In this document: piece after piece, positions 53,464-64,000 of the stretch | Layout of the letters: each line of letters opens with the position of its first letter | Position numbering within the stretch: position 1 is the stretch's first letter | Source: Branchiostoma floridae | Taxonomy: Eukaryota > Chordata > Leptocardii > Amphioxiformes > Branchiostomatidae | Length of the DNA stretch: 64,000 bases | Assembly (NCBI RefSeq): GCF_000003815.2 | Contig: NC_049984.1 | Span: 23,238,879-23,302,878, forward strand | Direction of reading: 5' to 3' | Notes under the pieces: model-generated | The model's database searches: none | The model's input: only the letters and a program-made list of their open reading frames with translations | Told to the model about the DNA's origin: nothing | Program-made: the position numbers and the translations under genes

Positions 53464-56293
53464 TCACAGATTAGCCTTAAAGTAATCTTGAGGAGAAACA
53501 CTGTGTCCCCCGCCGAAGAAATCCAAGACGAAAACTTCATCTATTGCCATCTTGGCGATGTAAAACTGGTGATCCGGCATGTTGTACCACTCCGCCATGA
53601 TAGGATGCCTGTGGTGATGATATTAAAAAAAATAACTTTCTTGATCATGGGATTTCATCTCATCTCATAGTACAATGCTACACTTTCTTGCAACACAAAG
53701 GTATACACGGATTAGATTTTCAACGGCCAATGTCGTCTTCTTCAGGATCAACACTGATGGTCAATCACTTCAGAACGTAAACTCTTGGCACATTTGACCT
53801 ATTGCTGACGTCACGTATCCGCAAGATCACGTGTTAATAAGATCACGTGCCTGTAACTCTCGCGAGTTTACGTCCTGAAGTGATGAGTCATAAGTTTTGA
53901 TCCTGAAGAAGACGCCAGTGGTCGTTGGAAATTTGTTTAAAAATATGTTTAACATTGTTGTCAACAAACCCTATAGTATTATGTTACAAAAGACTGTCAT
54001 TATGTTACAAAAGAGTAAACTGTATACCAGGACTATGTAGTACTTTGATTTATCTTAGCTTCCCTTTTACCGTTTTACTAAAGCTAAGGGCACAACCCGC
54101 CGTATGTACAAATACGTGCTGTCTACGTAACAAAACGTGGACAATCTTCTGGGATCCATAAGTGGTACAGTACTGCCAAAGTACGAACTCGTACGGAATC
54201 CGACGGATTGGGAGCACGCAGACACGCTGTAGAACGTTCAGGCAGAACTTTGTCGGCTGACGTGCGTTGAGACGTTTTCAGAAAAACGTGACGGATGTGA
54301 CCGCCAAAAAACGTACGGACAAAAAGCACATACGGCGGGTTGTGCCCTTAGCTTTAATCTCACGGGAATATCTCGCTGTGCTGAAAATGATACTAAACAC
54401 ATTCATTTTGATTACCTCGAAAACAGTGAGTTCTTCGCGAAGTCCATCTCGTCTTCGGGTACCGTCACGATCTTTCCCGACAGGTGGATTTTCGCACATC
54501 GGGGATCTTCGGGATCCCATTTCACGCTTGCGCAGTACCCGCTCTGGACCTCTGTAATATCAAAGTGTAACGCAATGGGAAGTGCTTATCTGTGGCAAGT
54601 AAGGTCATTTTCCCATTTAGGCGATCGTCACATTTCCAAAACGTTTCTCAAACTTTCTGGAAACGAAAAAAAAATGTATTTGTGAAAATATACACAAATA
54701 TTGCCCAAACTGTTCTCTTAACGTCTAGAATATTTTAGTGTCTTTTCTAGCATACTTTTCGTTCCCGAAAGCTACCTTGCCGGACCCCGGTTTGGAAAAG
54801 GTGACGTAGGCTTTATTCGTGCAATAACGTAACAAATCAAGTACACACACCAACTTTAGCAACAGTTTGCAACATATTTTGAACATTGAAAAGTTTTTAA
54901 AATTTCGTAGTTTATCTAAGAAAATACGGCATCACGTTTGCCATCCCTTACCTGATACTAGTAGAGTAACATAAGGGTTCGCCTGTAGGTCTTGAGTGGT
55001 TCTCTCCAGCGGACTGAACAAGAAGTACGGCACACCGGTACTGTTACCCACAGGTCCGTCACTGCAACAAACCAACATACATTCGTTTACTGTGTCATAA
55101 GAACAGATGTATAACTACCCTGGGGACCAGCTGGGATCGGGCAGCTAGGACAGTTTATTCGGCGGCCCAAGACAGTCAGGCCCGCTGATCTCCTATTAGC
55201 GCCCCGGGGAGTTTAAGCCCGGTGAGGTCCACCTGCCCTTACTAGGGTAGCGATAACTCCTTTGGGGTTAAACTCTCCAGATCGCTAATGTGAGATCGGC
55301 GGGCTGACTGCCTTGGCTCCCCGAACAAAATTAGCTAGCTACCCGGTCCTGTCTGGCTCCCAGGGTAATGTCTAACGTCTAGGTTGCAGCAACACCAATC
55401 GCTTCCGTACAGTCTTCGGGACCAACTTTGGACCCGGGCCAAACCATTATCTTCAATGGTGTATCGGTATAATCGAAGGCTCTGATTACACCATTTCACA
55501 CCTACCTCATATCCTGCCACTCTGCATTGTCATTCATTAGTAATTACCGACAGATACAGCGATAAACAAACGGATTTGCATACATCCCAAGCGGGACCGC
55601 GACCCACGTCTGCTCTTTGTTCAAGGAGCTTTCATCAACTCCTTGCTTTGTTCTTTTTTCGGTTTTGCAATTCACAGAGCAAAAAGTTATTCAATAACTG
55701 TAACGTTACACATGTGTGCCCACACAGAAATAAACATAGTAGTATATTGATACTGATAATTTTGGCACGATTATATATATATATATAACCTCCTTGATCA
55801 GGGTAACCCAAATATTATGACATAATGTGTATTGTCTGGAAACTACAATTTAGGTTCCTTACTTGGGATAATACAACAATTTCAAGAAGTGAATTTTTAC
55901 ATACTTACGTGAATTATGACAGCGCCATATTTGGTCGATGCGACATCGAAACTTATCATTTTAAATACCCAAACGAGCTACTTTACACTTTACAGTGCTA
56001 TCCACCCCTTCCGTTTACATGCAAATCAAAACTAGTATTGAGCTATTTTTCTCCAAGTTCCGAACGAAAGCTGAAGTCTGTACTAACCTCACAGAGAAAG
56101 CATCCACGAACGGTTTCCCCTTGATAGGCGGGTACGTTGATATGGTCGCCAGACTGCCCCAGTCGTTGTTGTGGACGACAAAGCGGGCAGTGGCGGCGAA
56201 GTCTCCGTGGGGAGGAGGGCCTGTACCGCCCGCCGTAACTGCACTGACCACCGCTGCCAACAACGTCAAGAACAAGAGGTTCATTCTGTACAC
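53464..56293 (-). CDS. CREG1: CREG: secreted/endolysosomal glycoprotein
   Basis: Minus-strand exons in order: 56293-56088, 55061-54952, 54551-54416, 53608-53464 (stop TGA 53466-53464). GT-AG junctions and phases agree; 198 aa against 220 in human CREG1. Residues 1-21 (MYRMNLLFLTLLAAVVSAVTA) form a signal peptide; no membrane anchor follows. Family signatures are ATARFVVHNNDWGSLATIST in exon 1, SDGPVGNSTGVPYFLFSPLE with the NST sequon in exon 2, IHLSGKIVTV and EDEMDFAKNSLF in exon 3, and FYIAKMAIDEVFVLDFFGGG in exon 4. CREG adopts an FMN-reductase-like split-barrel and in vertebrates is a secreted or lysosomal protein linked to differentiation. CREG1 and CREG2 arose within vertebrates, so the symbol stands for the family. 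Introns carry three MITEs. Confidence 0.93.
53716..53932. mobile_element. Foldback MITE in CREG intron 3
   Basis: ATTTTCAACGGCCAATG / CTTCTTCAGGATCAA at the left; TTGATCCTGAAGAAG / GTCGTTGGAAAT at the right. TCACGTG-like and CTCGCGAG palindromes lie in the middle. Confidence 0.8.
54082..54353. mobile_element. MITE family E (AGCTAAGGGCACAACCCG), copy 1
   Basis: AGCTAAGGGCACAACCCGCC ... GGCGGGTTGTGCCCTTAGCT, 272 bp, rich in ACGTRCGG/CCGYACGT words. In CREG intron 3. The second copy is at 62897-63212. Confidence 0.9.
55116..55367. mobile_element. Foldback MITE in CREG intron 1
   Basis: TACCCTGGGGACCAGCTGG / TTATTCGG at the left; CCGAACAAAATTAG / CTGGCTCCCAGGGTA at the right. GATCTCC/GGAGTT arms also pair inside. 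About 252 bp. Confidence 0.7.
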
Positions 56294-57224
56294 AGAGATG
56301 CTGGTCTGTCGCTGAAATCAAACTCAACCGTTCACCGTGTAAAGAAAAAGTGCAAACACTTGGCCAACAAATTTGTCGAAAGAGGGTCTTTCACTACGAA
56401 GACGATGATTCTATTGTCTGTGTGTGTGTGTGTGGCGTCAGCAAAAATCGCACAGGGGAATTTTGCATTGTGATTGGTCAACAATAGAAGTACACTGATC
56501 AAGCAGGGTAATTCTGCATTGTGATTGGTCAACACTGGAAGTTCAATCAGTGCAGTGACCAATGACTAAATTGCAGCGCAGTGACGTAATCTCCAAGAAG
56601 ACACAATCGTGAATTTACATCACCTGCAAGGAATGACAGCTGTCAGTTGTCAGATAAGGTTGATGAATAACTAGTGCCGTAACCAATGACTGAACAGAAT
56701 CGCGGTGACATAATCTAAATCTAATCATGTGATGTCCCGACTCCATACCTAAGTACATGGGCTTATACGGATGAAGGAATGTATTGTTTACCAACTGAAA
56801 CTTTTAATTTGTACTTTACATGTCAATACGTCCATATTCCTGTAGAATTTAGAATAGACTATCATTATTGCACTGGTTGCTTTGTATTTGTATTGGATGA
56901 CATGCATTGTACCATGTGAAACTGTCGTGCAATAAAATTTATTCATTCATTTATTCAATAAATATTCTACCAAATCAGACGTTCTGTGGTGTGCATTTTG
57001 CGACATTATCATTTTTATGACATTATCCGACATTATCCCTTTTTACGAAATTTCTTTGCAATTTATGGTCTATATTTGCTCATATTGTAGCTACTTTGTT
57101 CGATTTACCATCACTGTGGCTATCTGACTGCTTGCTGTTTGGATCTACTGTAGTTAGTCCACCTTCCCTGACTTTATTTGGGCAGCGCACACTCTCTGCT
57201 GCATGCTAGCAAAGCGCATGTCTC
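56294..57224. other. CREG upstream region
   Basis: A likely CREG promoter. Two copies of TTGTGATTGGTCAAC (about 56470 and 56520), carrying an inverted CCAAT box, lie 170-240 bp upstream of the CREG ATG. A short GT microsatellite lies near 56418. No other gene seen. Confidence 0.45.
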
Positions 57225-57228
57225 TTAA

Positions 57229-57463
57229 GGCGGACTCTCACTGCACCTGGGGCACCGGTAAGGCACTGCGGGGTTCGTAGATGACTCAACGAATTTCAGA
57301 GATAAAGAACGAATTTTCTTCCGTTTTGTGTATTTCTAAGTCATACTTTTACGCATTACGCAATATCTAGATTATTAAAAATCGCGAAAACAACAAAACA
57401 GTGCCGCAGTGAACGAACCCCGCAGTGCCGCACAGGTGCCCCAAGTGCAGTGAGAGTACACCT
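57229..57463. mobile_element. MITE family F with TTAA target, copy 1
   Basis: GGCGGACTCTCACTGCACC / GGCACTGCGGGGTTCG at the left; CGAACCCCGCAGTGCC / AAGTGCAGTGAGAGTACACC at the right. TTAA flanks both sides (57225-57228, 57464-57467), as for piggyBac or Kolobok-type elements. Confidence 0.85.
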
Positions 57464-57649
57464 TTAACTGTGTCCTGAACTGGCCTCACACGAATATAGC
57501 ATCTCTAATTGTCTACAAACTGGATGTTGCGGTTTACATGCATAACCAACACGTGTGACTTACCACGTATTAGTTGGTGCTTTCGTATCAACTATCTTTT
57601 TGTTCGTTTGTTTACTATTTTATCGTAATACAGTACTAATTTTTACTAT

Positions 57650-58065
57650 GTTTATACATGTTTTGACTCCCATTAGCGCTTTAAAACCCTACAGCGCTAA
57701 CTGCTTCTGTACGATTGACAGTAAAACCTGGTAGAAATGGTTATAGGCTCTACTCTACTTCGTTCTTGTTATTTTCTTCAACAGGTATTAAAGCCCTTAT
57801 AAAACGAGTGAAATACTGATCATATAATCTGTTCATTTTCCAATAGGTCCTTTTATCGTTCTGATTAAGGCCTAGGTCTCTTCTTCATTTAAACTCATCT
57901 TAGTGTTGATTTTAAATGTGTTGCATTTATATGTCAATAAAGATGATGTCAACCCCCCCACCGGCCACCGAATATTTTCAGGTCCAGTTTTTCCGGACCG
58001 CCCCCCCCCCCCAAAAAAAAGCGTTTTGCACCTGTACACGGGCACCGTGCCGGTACCCAGCCCTA
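57650..58065. mobile_element. MITE family C, copy 3
   Basis: Shares GACTCCCATTAGCGCTTTAA, ATCATATAATCTGTTCATTT and right end CCGGTACCCAGCCCTA with the other copies. Contains a C14 run next to A8. The left end is unclear. Confidence 0.6.
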
Positions 58066-58082
58066 CTCCTACTCCTTCCCCA

Positions 58083-58293
58083 ATGTGTATGATGGATCAT
58101 CCCGGGCTTAGAGAAAGTAGGGAGGGGGGAGGGAAGCGAGATACGGGGGACAGGAGAGTCTGTCTAGACTAAGAAGCAACCCTGGGAGAAGGATGTTGTG
58201 TGTGGACTGTGTTGAAGACCGAGGGAGGAGAATAAAAACCGTGGACTGCACCAAACTGTGTTCTGGGAGTCTTTGAATCTTTTTTAACGAACA
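58083..58293. other. Possible solo LTR
   Basis: A segment starting TGTGTATGATGG, with GGAGAATAAAAACCGTGGAC and GTGTTCTGGGAGTC near a TTTAACGAACA end. The layout resembles R-U5 of a retrotransposon LTR. No partner LTR or convincing target duplication was found. Confidence 0.25.
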
Positions 58294-58692
58294 TACTACG
58301 AGCTCCTTTCGACTCCTTTAGTGCTTCAATATTCACAAACTAATGCATTGCAGCAATGCAAGTTATCCGGTATGCAGGGAAAACAAGTCTATGATATGCC
58401 GATTGAGAGCTTGTGTACGTGACTGACGAAAAACGTTATGCTGAACGAAATAGACTGCACAATATTTCTATTACAATATTTTACACCACAGAAAACAAGC
58501 TCTGTTTCCAATTCAAGTTGTGGAAATTACTAGTATTATAAAGTGAATATGATAATACGTGGTAAGCAATACATGTTGGTTATGCATGTAAACTACAACA
58601 TCGAATTTCTAGACAATTAGAGTTGCTATATTCGTGTGAGGCCAGTTCAGGACACAGCCAGGAGACGTGCGCTTTTCGATCACCAGAGAGAG

Positions 58693-60310
58693 GGGCTGGG
58701 TATCGGTACAGCGTACAGGTGTGGCAGCGATCTCGCCCCCCCGTGATCTCGCCCCCCCGGGGGCGAAATCACTAGCGATCTCGCCCCCCCGGGGCGAAAT
58801 CACTAGCGATCTCGCCCTCCCCGGCTAGTGATCTCGCCCCCCTACCTCGCCCCCCTTTAGCGATTTCGCCCCCCCCCAAAAAAAACGGGTTTACATGACA
58901 TTTTAGAAGTTTATTGGTATAAATCACAAAATGCAGTTTCAGAATGATATAAGTACATGAGTTTGATACATAACTCCATTCATAGTATCATTATTAAAGT
59001 AATTACATGGTAATAAGATAGTTGAACTTGTTTCAGACAAGGAGGGTTGGGTGACTGGGTCCCTTGTATTCCCATTATCGCATATACCTGAGTCTTGACA
59101 TAAGATGTATTTCATTGTATTCACCTGTCCTCAAGCAACCTATATATCTCCAATATGAAGTCTCTACCATGAAGTGACCACAAGAGAACTATGTAATGTC
59201 TTTATTAATTATGCAAATATTAGGTATTAATTAGAATAACGCACATTTTGGTATATGCACTTGGCCAAGGGATATCTTCACCTCCAACATGACTGCTTTT
59301 TCTAGTATTTAGGAACTGATGCATTTTAATACCCGTGTTTCTTAAGACTGGTACTTTACCAGTGTTTGTGTAGCATTTAGCAACAGCTATATCAACTTGC
59401 GCGTAGATAGTGTTTATAATGAAAAACTATTATTCACGTGTGTTTTTGTTAGTGCTTTGGAAATGTTTCCAGCACAAGAAAGAAAACACTGTGACAAATT
59501 GAAAACATATAGCTGACGTATTCCGTACCATAGACGGTGTTGATTTATACGTTCGCAGTAGCACTGTTTTTATGCCACCTCAGCTGCAAAAATTGTCTTT
59601 TTCATTTCAATGTCATGTTCGCACCGAACAGTATAGTATCGACTTTCGAGGTATGACATCTTACGGTACGGTAATAAGGTGCCATATAGGTACCAGGTAA
59701 CACACCATATACGTTACTCCTCAGGTGCAGTATAGTACCAGGTAGCGCACCTGTAATATGTAGTAACCAGCTGCTTTTTTTTTTGGGGGGGGGGGGGGGG
59801 AAACGCTAAAGGGGGGCGAAAACGCTAGTGATCTCGCCCCCCGGGGGGGCGAGATCGCAGGGGGGGCGAGATTGCTGTCACACCGGTACAAAACCGGTTT
59901 TCCTTATTGGGCCGGTCCGGAAAAACCGGACCTGAAAAAACTTTGGTGGACCGGATGTTGGACCTTTGTTGGAAAATGAATAGATTATATGATCAGGCAT
60001 TCACACGTTTTGGGGCTTACCAGTCGAAGAAATTAACAAGAGCGAAGTAGCGTTGAGTCTATAGTTCTACCAAGGTTTACAGCTAGTCGTACAGACGCAG
60101 TTAGCCTTGTAGGATTTTAAAACGTAAGTGGGACTCGAATACTATACAAAAAAAGACTTCTTTGTAGCAAAATGGCCATTGTTTTCAGTATCGTCCATTC
60201 ACAAGTTTCACCTAATGAATCAGGTTCCGGTTCAGGTCCGGACCTGGACCTGATCCTCTGGACCTGAACCGGACCTGGACAGGAATTTTCTGTACCGGTA
60301 CCCACCCCTA
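58693..60310. mobile_element. MITE family C, copy 4, split by a C/G-rich element
   Basis: Left GGGCTGGGTATCGGTACAG, right GTACCGGTACCCACCCCTA. The usual interior (ACAAAACCGGTTTTCC, GGACCGGATGTTGGACC, GGTCCGGACCTGGACC) resumes at 59883. The intruder is 58720-59882. Confidence 0.75.
58720..59882. mobile_element. GATCTCGCCCCCC inverted-repeat element
   Basis: TGTGGCAGCGATCTCGCCCC at the left and its near-inverse GGCGAGATTGCTGTCACA at the right. The left arm holds six or more ATCTCGCCC / GGGCGAAAT units in both orientations. The right arm holds the complementary G-rich units and a G14 run. The 0.9-kb middle is ordinary AT-rich sequence without coding potential. Confidence 0.8.
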
Positions 60311-60391
60311 GTTAGGAGACATGCGCTTTTCGATCATCAGAGAGTGTGCGCGGCCGAAAGTCAGGAAGGGTGGGTGCGCAGGTAGACTATC

Positions 60392-60550
60392 ATACCGCCA
60401 CCTCAAAAAATGTTGTTATAGAGGCCTTCTCAAGATTGCCTTCAACACCTAAATATCTGAATTGTATTACATTTGAGATAATTAACATTCTGTGTTGAAG
60501 ACAATCTTGGGAAGAGCTCTATACTAAGTTTTTTTTTGAGGTGGTGGTAT
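60392..60550. mobile_element. Hairpin MITE
   Basis: ATACCGCCACCTCAAAAAA ... TTTTTTTGAGGTGGTGGTAT, with GATTGCCTTCAACAC / GTGTTGAAGACAATC arms, 159 bp. Confidence 0.85.
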
Positions 60551-60591
60551 AAGGACACCTGGTGGAATTATGATAGTCGACGTTACTAATT

Positions 60592-60823
60592 TAGTATCTC
60601 AGTGCATTTTGGGGCACCGGTGCGGCACTGCGGGTTCGAAGACTACTCAAAGAATTTCAGAAATAAAGAACGGATTTTGTGTATTTTGTTGTCTTCTTAG
60701 TCACAATTTTACGTATTATGCAATATCTAAATTATAAAAAGTTGGCGAAAATAACAAAACAGTACCGCAGTGAACGAATCCCGCAGTGCCGCACCAGTTC
60801 CCCAAGTGCAATGAGATACCATC
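60592..60823. mobile_element. MITE family F, copy 2
   Basis: ATCTCAGTGCATTTTGGGGC / GGCACTGCGGGTTCG at the left; CGAATCCCGCAGTGCCGCAC at the right, followed by TTAA (60824-60827). Confidence 0.75.
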
Positions 60824-60837
60824 TTAACGTATACAGA

Positions 60838-61070
60838 AGGTCGGGCAGGGTATTTGATTCATAACCCAGAGGATTGGAGTTCGAATCCGTTGATGTACCA
60901 CCGATTTCGCAACTTTGGGAAAGAAACTTAACACGACTTTCCTCACTTCACTCAGGTCAAAATGAGTATGAAGCTTTAATTGGTTAGGACCGTCCCTCGG
61001 ATAGGACATTAAGGTACCGTATGCGCGTTTGAGAGAACCACAAGTCAAAGGCCAAAGAAGAAGATGTGAA
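60838..61070 (+). repeat. tRNA-headed SINE with shared core
   Basis: AGGATTGGAGTTCGAATCCG (B-box-like), then TTTGGGAAAGAAACTTAACA and CGACTTTCCTCACTTCACTC. The core is the same as at 31540-31830 and 35480-35755. Confidence 0.6.
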
Positions 61071-62274
61071 AGACCAAAAATGTTAATGTTTAATTTAGTA
61101 TGTATACAAAAATTAAACTCCTGTAACAATAGCAAGGCACCTTTTGATTATATTGGTCAATCACTTTACAAACATAAAAGCCGTTGATGATGATGAAAGC
61201 CGTTGCTATATTATGCACTAGTAGTGTTCAGTAAAAGGTCCGGAGCAGTAAGACTGGTGAGTTGGTGGCGCCTGTAAATTTCCCGACTACTACTACTATT
61301 ATATCCCCGCAACTCAAACCTCTGCTTGGAGAGTAACTTATACCCAACTCAAGTCCAGAAGTTAAATAACTTGCACTTTATTGTGTACATCTATGTCTGA
61401 GCTACCTACATTGTAAGGAAATTCGCTGTTCCTTCATTCAGATATTCTCACCGACAGAGTTTAACAAAAACGCCCCTGAAGTTCCAGAACAGGCTGCTAG
61501 GGGCCAAAACCTACACCACTTCTACCTGATCTATAAAAAAAAAACTATCCCCAAAATAATAAAACCCTAGATGTAGTTTGTTTAGATGACAAAAGATACA
61601 GAAACCGTAAGTCCTGATGCAGTTTCAAGGAATGGCGCCAGGGGGGTGAAACCAGAAACAATTACCACCACGCCACACACTGTCCTGATATCTTATGATA
61701 AATTACATTTTGGGTAATGAATATTTGAAATGAATATTTTCCAAATGAACAATTTTGGAGCCCCAACAACAACATTGTCCAATTACATTCATTTTGCTTG
61801 TATAGATTCGAATACCTTGTTCCCCATACTTCCTTGTTTAAAAGCTTGAGAAGGGATTTGTTTGTTTGAACCTTTATTTATTCACGAGAACCTCAAATCG
61901 GCCAGCAGGCCGCTTTTCATTGAGGTCATGAGGGAGGTAAGGGTCAGATAATATATAACAGAGAATATATGTTACATTGAATGCTAATAAATCCATCAAC
62001 CTACATATGACTACACATATATGGTACAACACACATAGTGGGGCAAGAAGCTCAGTGTTCATAGTCCGTTTCGGTTCGTTTGGTCATTACTTCTACTTCA
62101 AGATTACAACACAACACGGTAATTCACTAAACATTGGTCTACATTTCTGTGAGGCGTAGTGGGAAAAACACACCAATCACAGTTCGTCCAGTTTTCTTGA
62201 ATATTCAGCTTCTAACTCTAAACTTATCCGGCATTTCGCGATCGGCCCCAGAGTGGGTGCGGTCCGAGAGCGAG
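61071..62274. other. Upstream of the YxxM-motif gene
   Basis: No exon recognised. The plus-strand frame at 62134-62274 is open upstream of the chosen ATG but has no likely start or domain, so this stretch probably holds the promoter and 5' UTR. Confidence 0.4.
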
Positions 62275-62848
62275 ATGGCGGAGGCTCCGCGAGACGAGCT
62301 TCGGCCGTCCCGAACACCAAATAGCCAGATAGCGACAGAGTTGGTTGGACCAGGAGGGTCGACATGTGAGGAAAGTGGGTACATGCCAATGGCCCCTTTG
62401 AAAGACAATGGCTATATTCCTATGGCGTCGATATCTTCGGTAGAAAACGGATACATGCCAATGGCTCCTATAGTAAATAACGGGTATACCCCTATGGCAT
62501 CGCTCCACAAGGCTTCGGAGGTACCGCCGCCTCTTCCCCCGAAAAAACGCCGTCGTCGTCGTCGTGGAGGATCGTCTCGTCCCTCCGGACAAACTCCGGA
62601 GGAACCGCCTCGTCCCCCTGGACAGAATCCGGAGGGTCCGTCTCGTCCCCCTGGACAGAATCCGGAGGGTCCGACTCATCCCCCCGGACAGGCTCCAGGC
62701 GAACCATCTCGTCCCGCCGGACAGGGTCGGGTTCTTCTCCCCAAACGGAGAAACGCAAAAAGGGCCGGTGTCTACTGGATGCGGGAGGAAGACATCGTCA
62801 ACCTGCCCCTGAATCCGATGTACAACGCGGACCTAGATCAGCCGCCAG
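62275..62848 (+). CDS. First exon of an unnamed YxxM/NPxY signalling-tail protein (partial)
   Basis: ATG at 62275 (GAGATGGCG) opens 191 codons to a donor CCAG|GTTAGT at 62848/62849; the rest lies beyond the recognised part of the window. Four tyrosine motifs occur in about 50 residues: GYMPM, GYIPM, GYMPM, GYTPM. Y-x-x-M, especially YMPM, is the phosphotyrosine site bound by PI3-kinase p85 SH2 domains in IRS proteins. Next come PPPLPPKK (SH3-ligand type), a basic run, and about four copies of an 11-residue PPGQNPEGPSR-like repeat. The exon ends with NLPLNPMYNADLDQ, an NPxY motif. No signal peptide or membrane segment is visible; it could be the cytoplasmic N-terminus of a type II membrane receptor or an adaptor. 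I do not recognise the gene. Confidence 0.6.
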
Positions 62849-62896
62849 GTTAGTTCTACTTGGCCCGAGTATCATCACACTTATGGGGGTATCTTA

Positions 62897-63212
62897 AGCT
62901 AAGGGCACAACCCGCCTTACGTGCAATTTGTCCGTGCTTTTTTTTTGGGAGGCCACGTCCGCCACGTATTTCTGAAAACGTTTAGGCTGTACAGGGCAGG
63001 CGTGTTGCCCCTACTTGCACGGGGGGGTGGGGGGTTGGCGAATCCACAGCCCGATGCACACAAATTCTACGTTGTGTCTGGTTGCACCAAAATCCGTCGG
63101 ATTCTCTACGAGTTCGTACGGATGTGGTACACTTACGAATCCCAAAAGATTGCCCACGTTTTGGCACGTAGACAACACGTATTTGCAGGTACGGCGGCTT
63201 GTGCCCTTAGCT
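62897..63212. mobile_element. MITE family E, copy 2
   Basis: AGCTAAGGGCACAACCCGCC ... GGCGGCTTGTGCCCTTAGCT, 316 bp. Same family as 54082-54353. Confidence 0.85.
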
Positions 63213-63420
63213 TTACTGGGCTGCGGTACCTTGGTAGTGTCGCTGCATTCTAGATTGGATATATGTTACCTTTGAGTTACAAAACGTACAAATATGACCA
63301 AAAAGACGACAAACACACAAAGAATAAAAAAATCGTTTTTCATCGATGAAATTCGTTGAGCGTTCTGTCGAATCTCTCGGCCACAGCGACGCCATCAACG
63401 TACCGCAGGGCCCCATACTC

Positions 63421-63499
63421 TAGCCTGGTATTCAGCCGTATTCTGTCTTCTCTGGAGAGGATAGACTCGGGAGCTATAATACGGCTGGATACTAGGCTA
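63421..63499. mobile_element. 79-bp hairpin element
   Basis: TAGCCTGGTATTCAGCCGTA / TT at the left; AATACGGCTGGATACTAGGCTA (reverse complement) at the right, with inner TCTCTGGAGAGGA. Confidence 0.8.
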
Positions 63500-64000
63500 C
63501 CCGTACTCTCCCCTCACCAACAAAATGTGCTTAGTGAGGGGGAGGGTATGGAAGCCCCGTGTTAACTAACTAGGATGACACTCAGGATGAGTGCCAATTG
63601 TAACATTGCAATATACACTCCATTCATGCAGGAAGCTTAACGATGTATGAAAATGTTTTTCTGACTGTTTCTCCCACAGTTTAGCTACCACAGACGAACC
63701 GTAATCTTATCATTGATAGAGTGAAATAAGAGTAGACCAGAAAAGCAGTTGAGAACACAATATCATCATTCCCAACGATTTTGACGCTTTGGACCCTCAT
63801 ATCTTTGAGGAAATAAAAAAATCACATATCAGGTGATAATAGATACTTATCATACCGTTAACTTAAAAAATTGTAGTTCTGATCATTAAATTTCCATACA
63901 GTTAGCAAAGAAGAAGCAACAAATTATAATTTTGTAGCATTATATTTCTGACACCAACAATATGATGTCAAAAGTTTACACCTTGTAGTCTGAATAACGA

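Larger units (their letters stand above)
62849..64000. other. Intron or downstream DNA with MITEs
   Basis: Contains MITE family E copy 2 and a small hairpin at 63421-63499. No second exon of the upstream gene could be identified before the window ends. Confidence 0.4.

Overview
The window looks like animal nuclear DNA, most likely from amphioxus (Branchiostoma). Genes have spliced exons with GT-AG borders and long introns filled with small inverted-repeat transposons. The gene content is chordate-like: ZHX, CDYL, borealin, AIRIM/C1orf109 and CREG. The species is inferred from this mixture and from the repeat style; nothing in the sequence proves it. A 100-base run of N at 50696-50795 is an assembly gap.

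Layout. 1-3219: repeat-rich, no gene recognised. 3220-10512 (+): a ZHX gene with five coding exons, about 1396 aa, four zinc-finger-like modules and six homeodomains. 10513-16340: probable 3' UTR, then a Helentron-like element built on 163-bp tandem repeats and other mobile debris. 16341-29136 (+): a CDYL gene (chromodomain plus crotonase fold). Its large second coding exon is interrupted by a 4.2-kb antisense LINE, flanked by a 7-bp target duplication, whose 1264-codon ORF is open. 29995-37150 (-): AIRIM (C1orf109), four exons, about 200 aa, tail-to-tail with CDYL. 37500-47810 (+): borealin (CDCA8), head-to-head with AIRIM, ten coding exons, 312 aa. The same divergent pair is adjacent in human. 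47811-53463: mostly repeats and the gap. 53464-56293 (-): CREG, four exons, 198 aa, secreted. 56294-62274: layers of nested MITEs. 62275-62848 (+): first coding exon of a gene that continues beyond the window, with repeated YxxM motifs, a proline-rich repeat and an NPxY motif.

How the genes relate. Three products are chromatin or mitosis factors: the ZHX homeodomain protein, the CDYL histone-methyl reader, and borealin of the chromosomal passenger complex. AIRIM acts in ribosome maturation in human, and its shared promoter with borealin suggests co-expression in dividing cells. CREG is a secreted/endolysosomal glycoprotein of the flavin-reductase fold.

The most striking points are the LINE that splits the CDYL coding exon in a way that is exactly reversible, two alternative CDYL N-termini that differ at the chromodomain aromatic-cage position, and a MITE that begins at the second base of a borealin splice donor. 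Several transposon families also have well-defined ends and target-site duplications.
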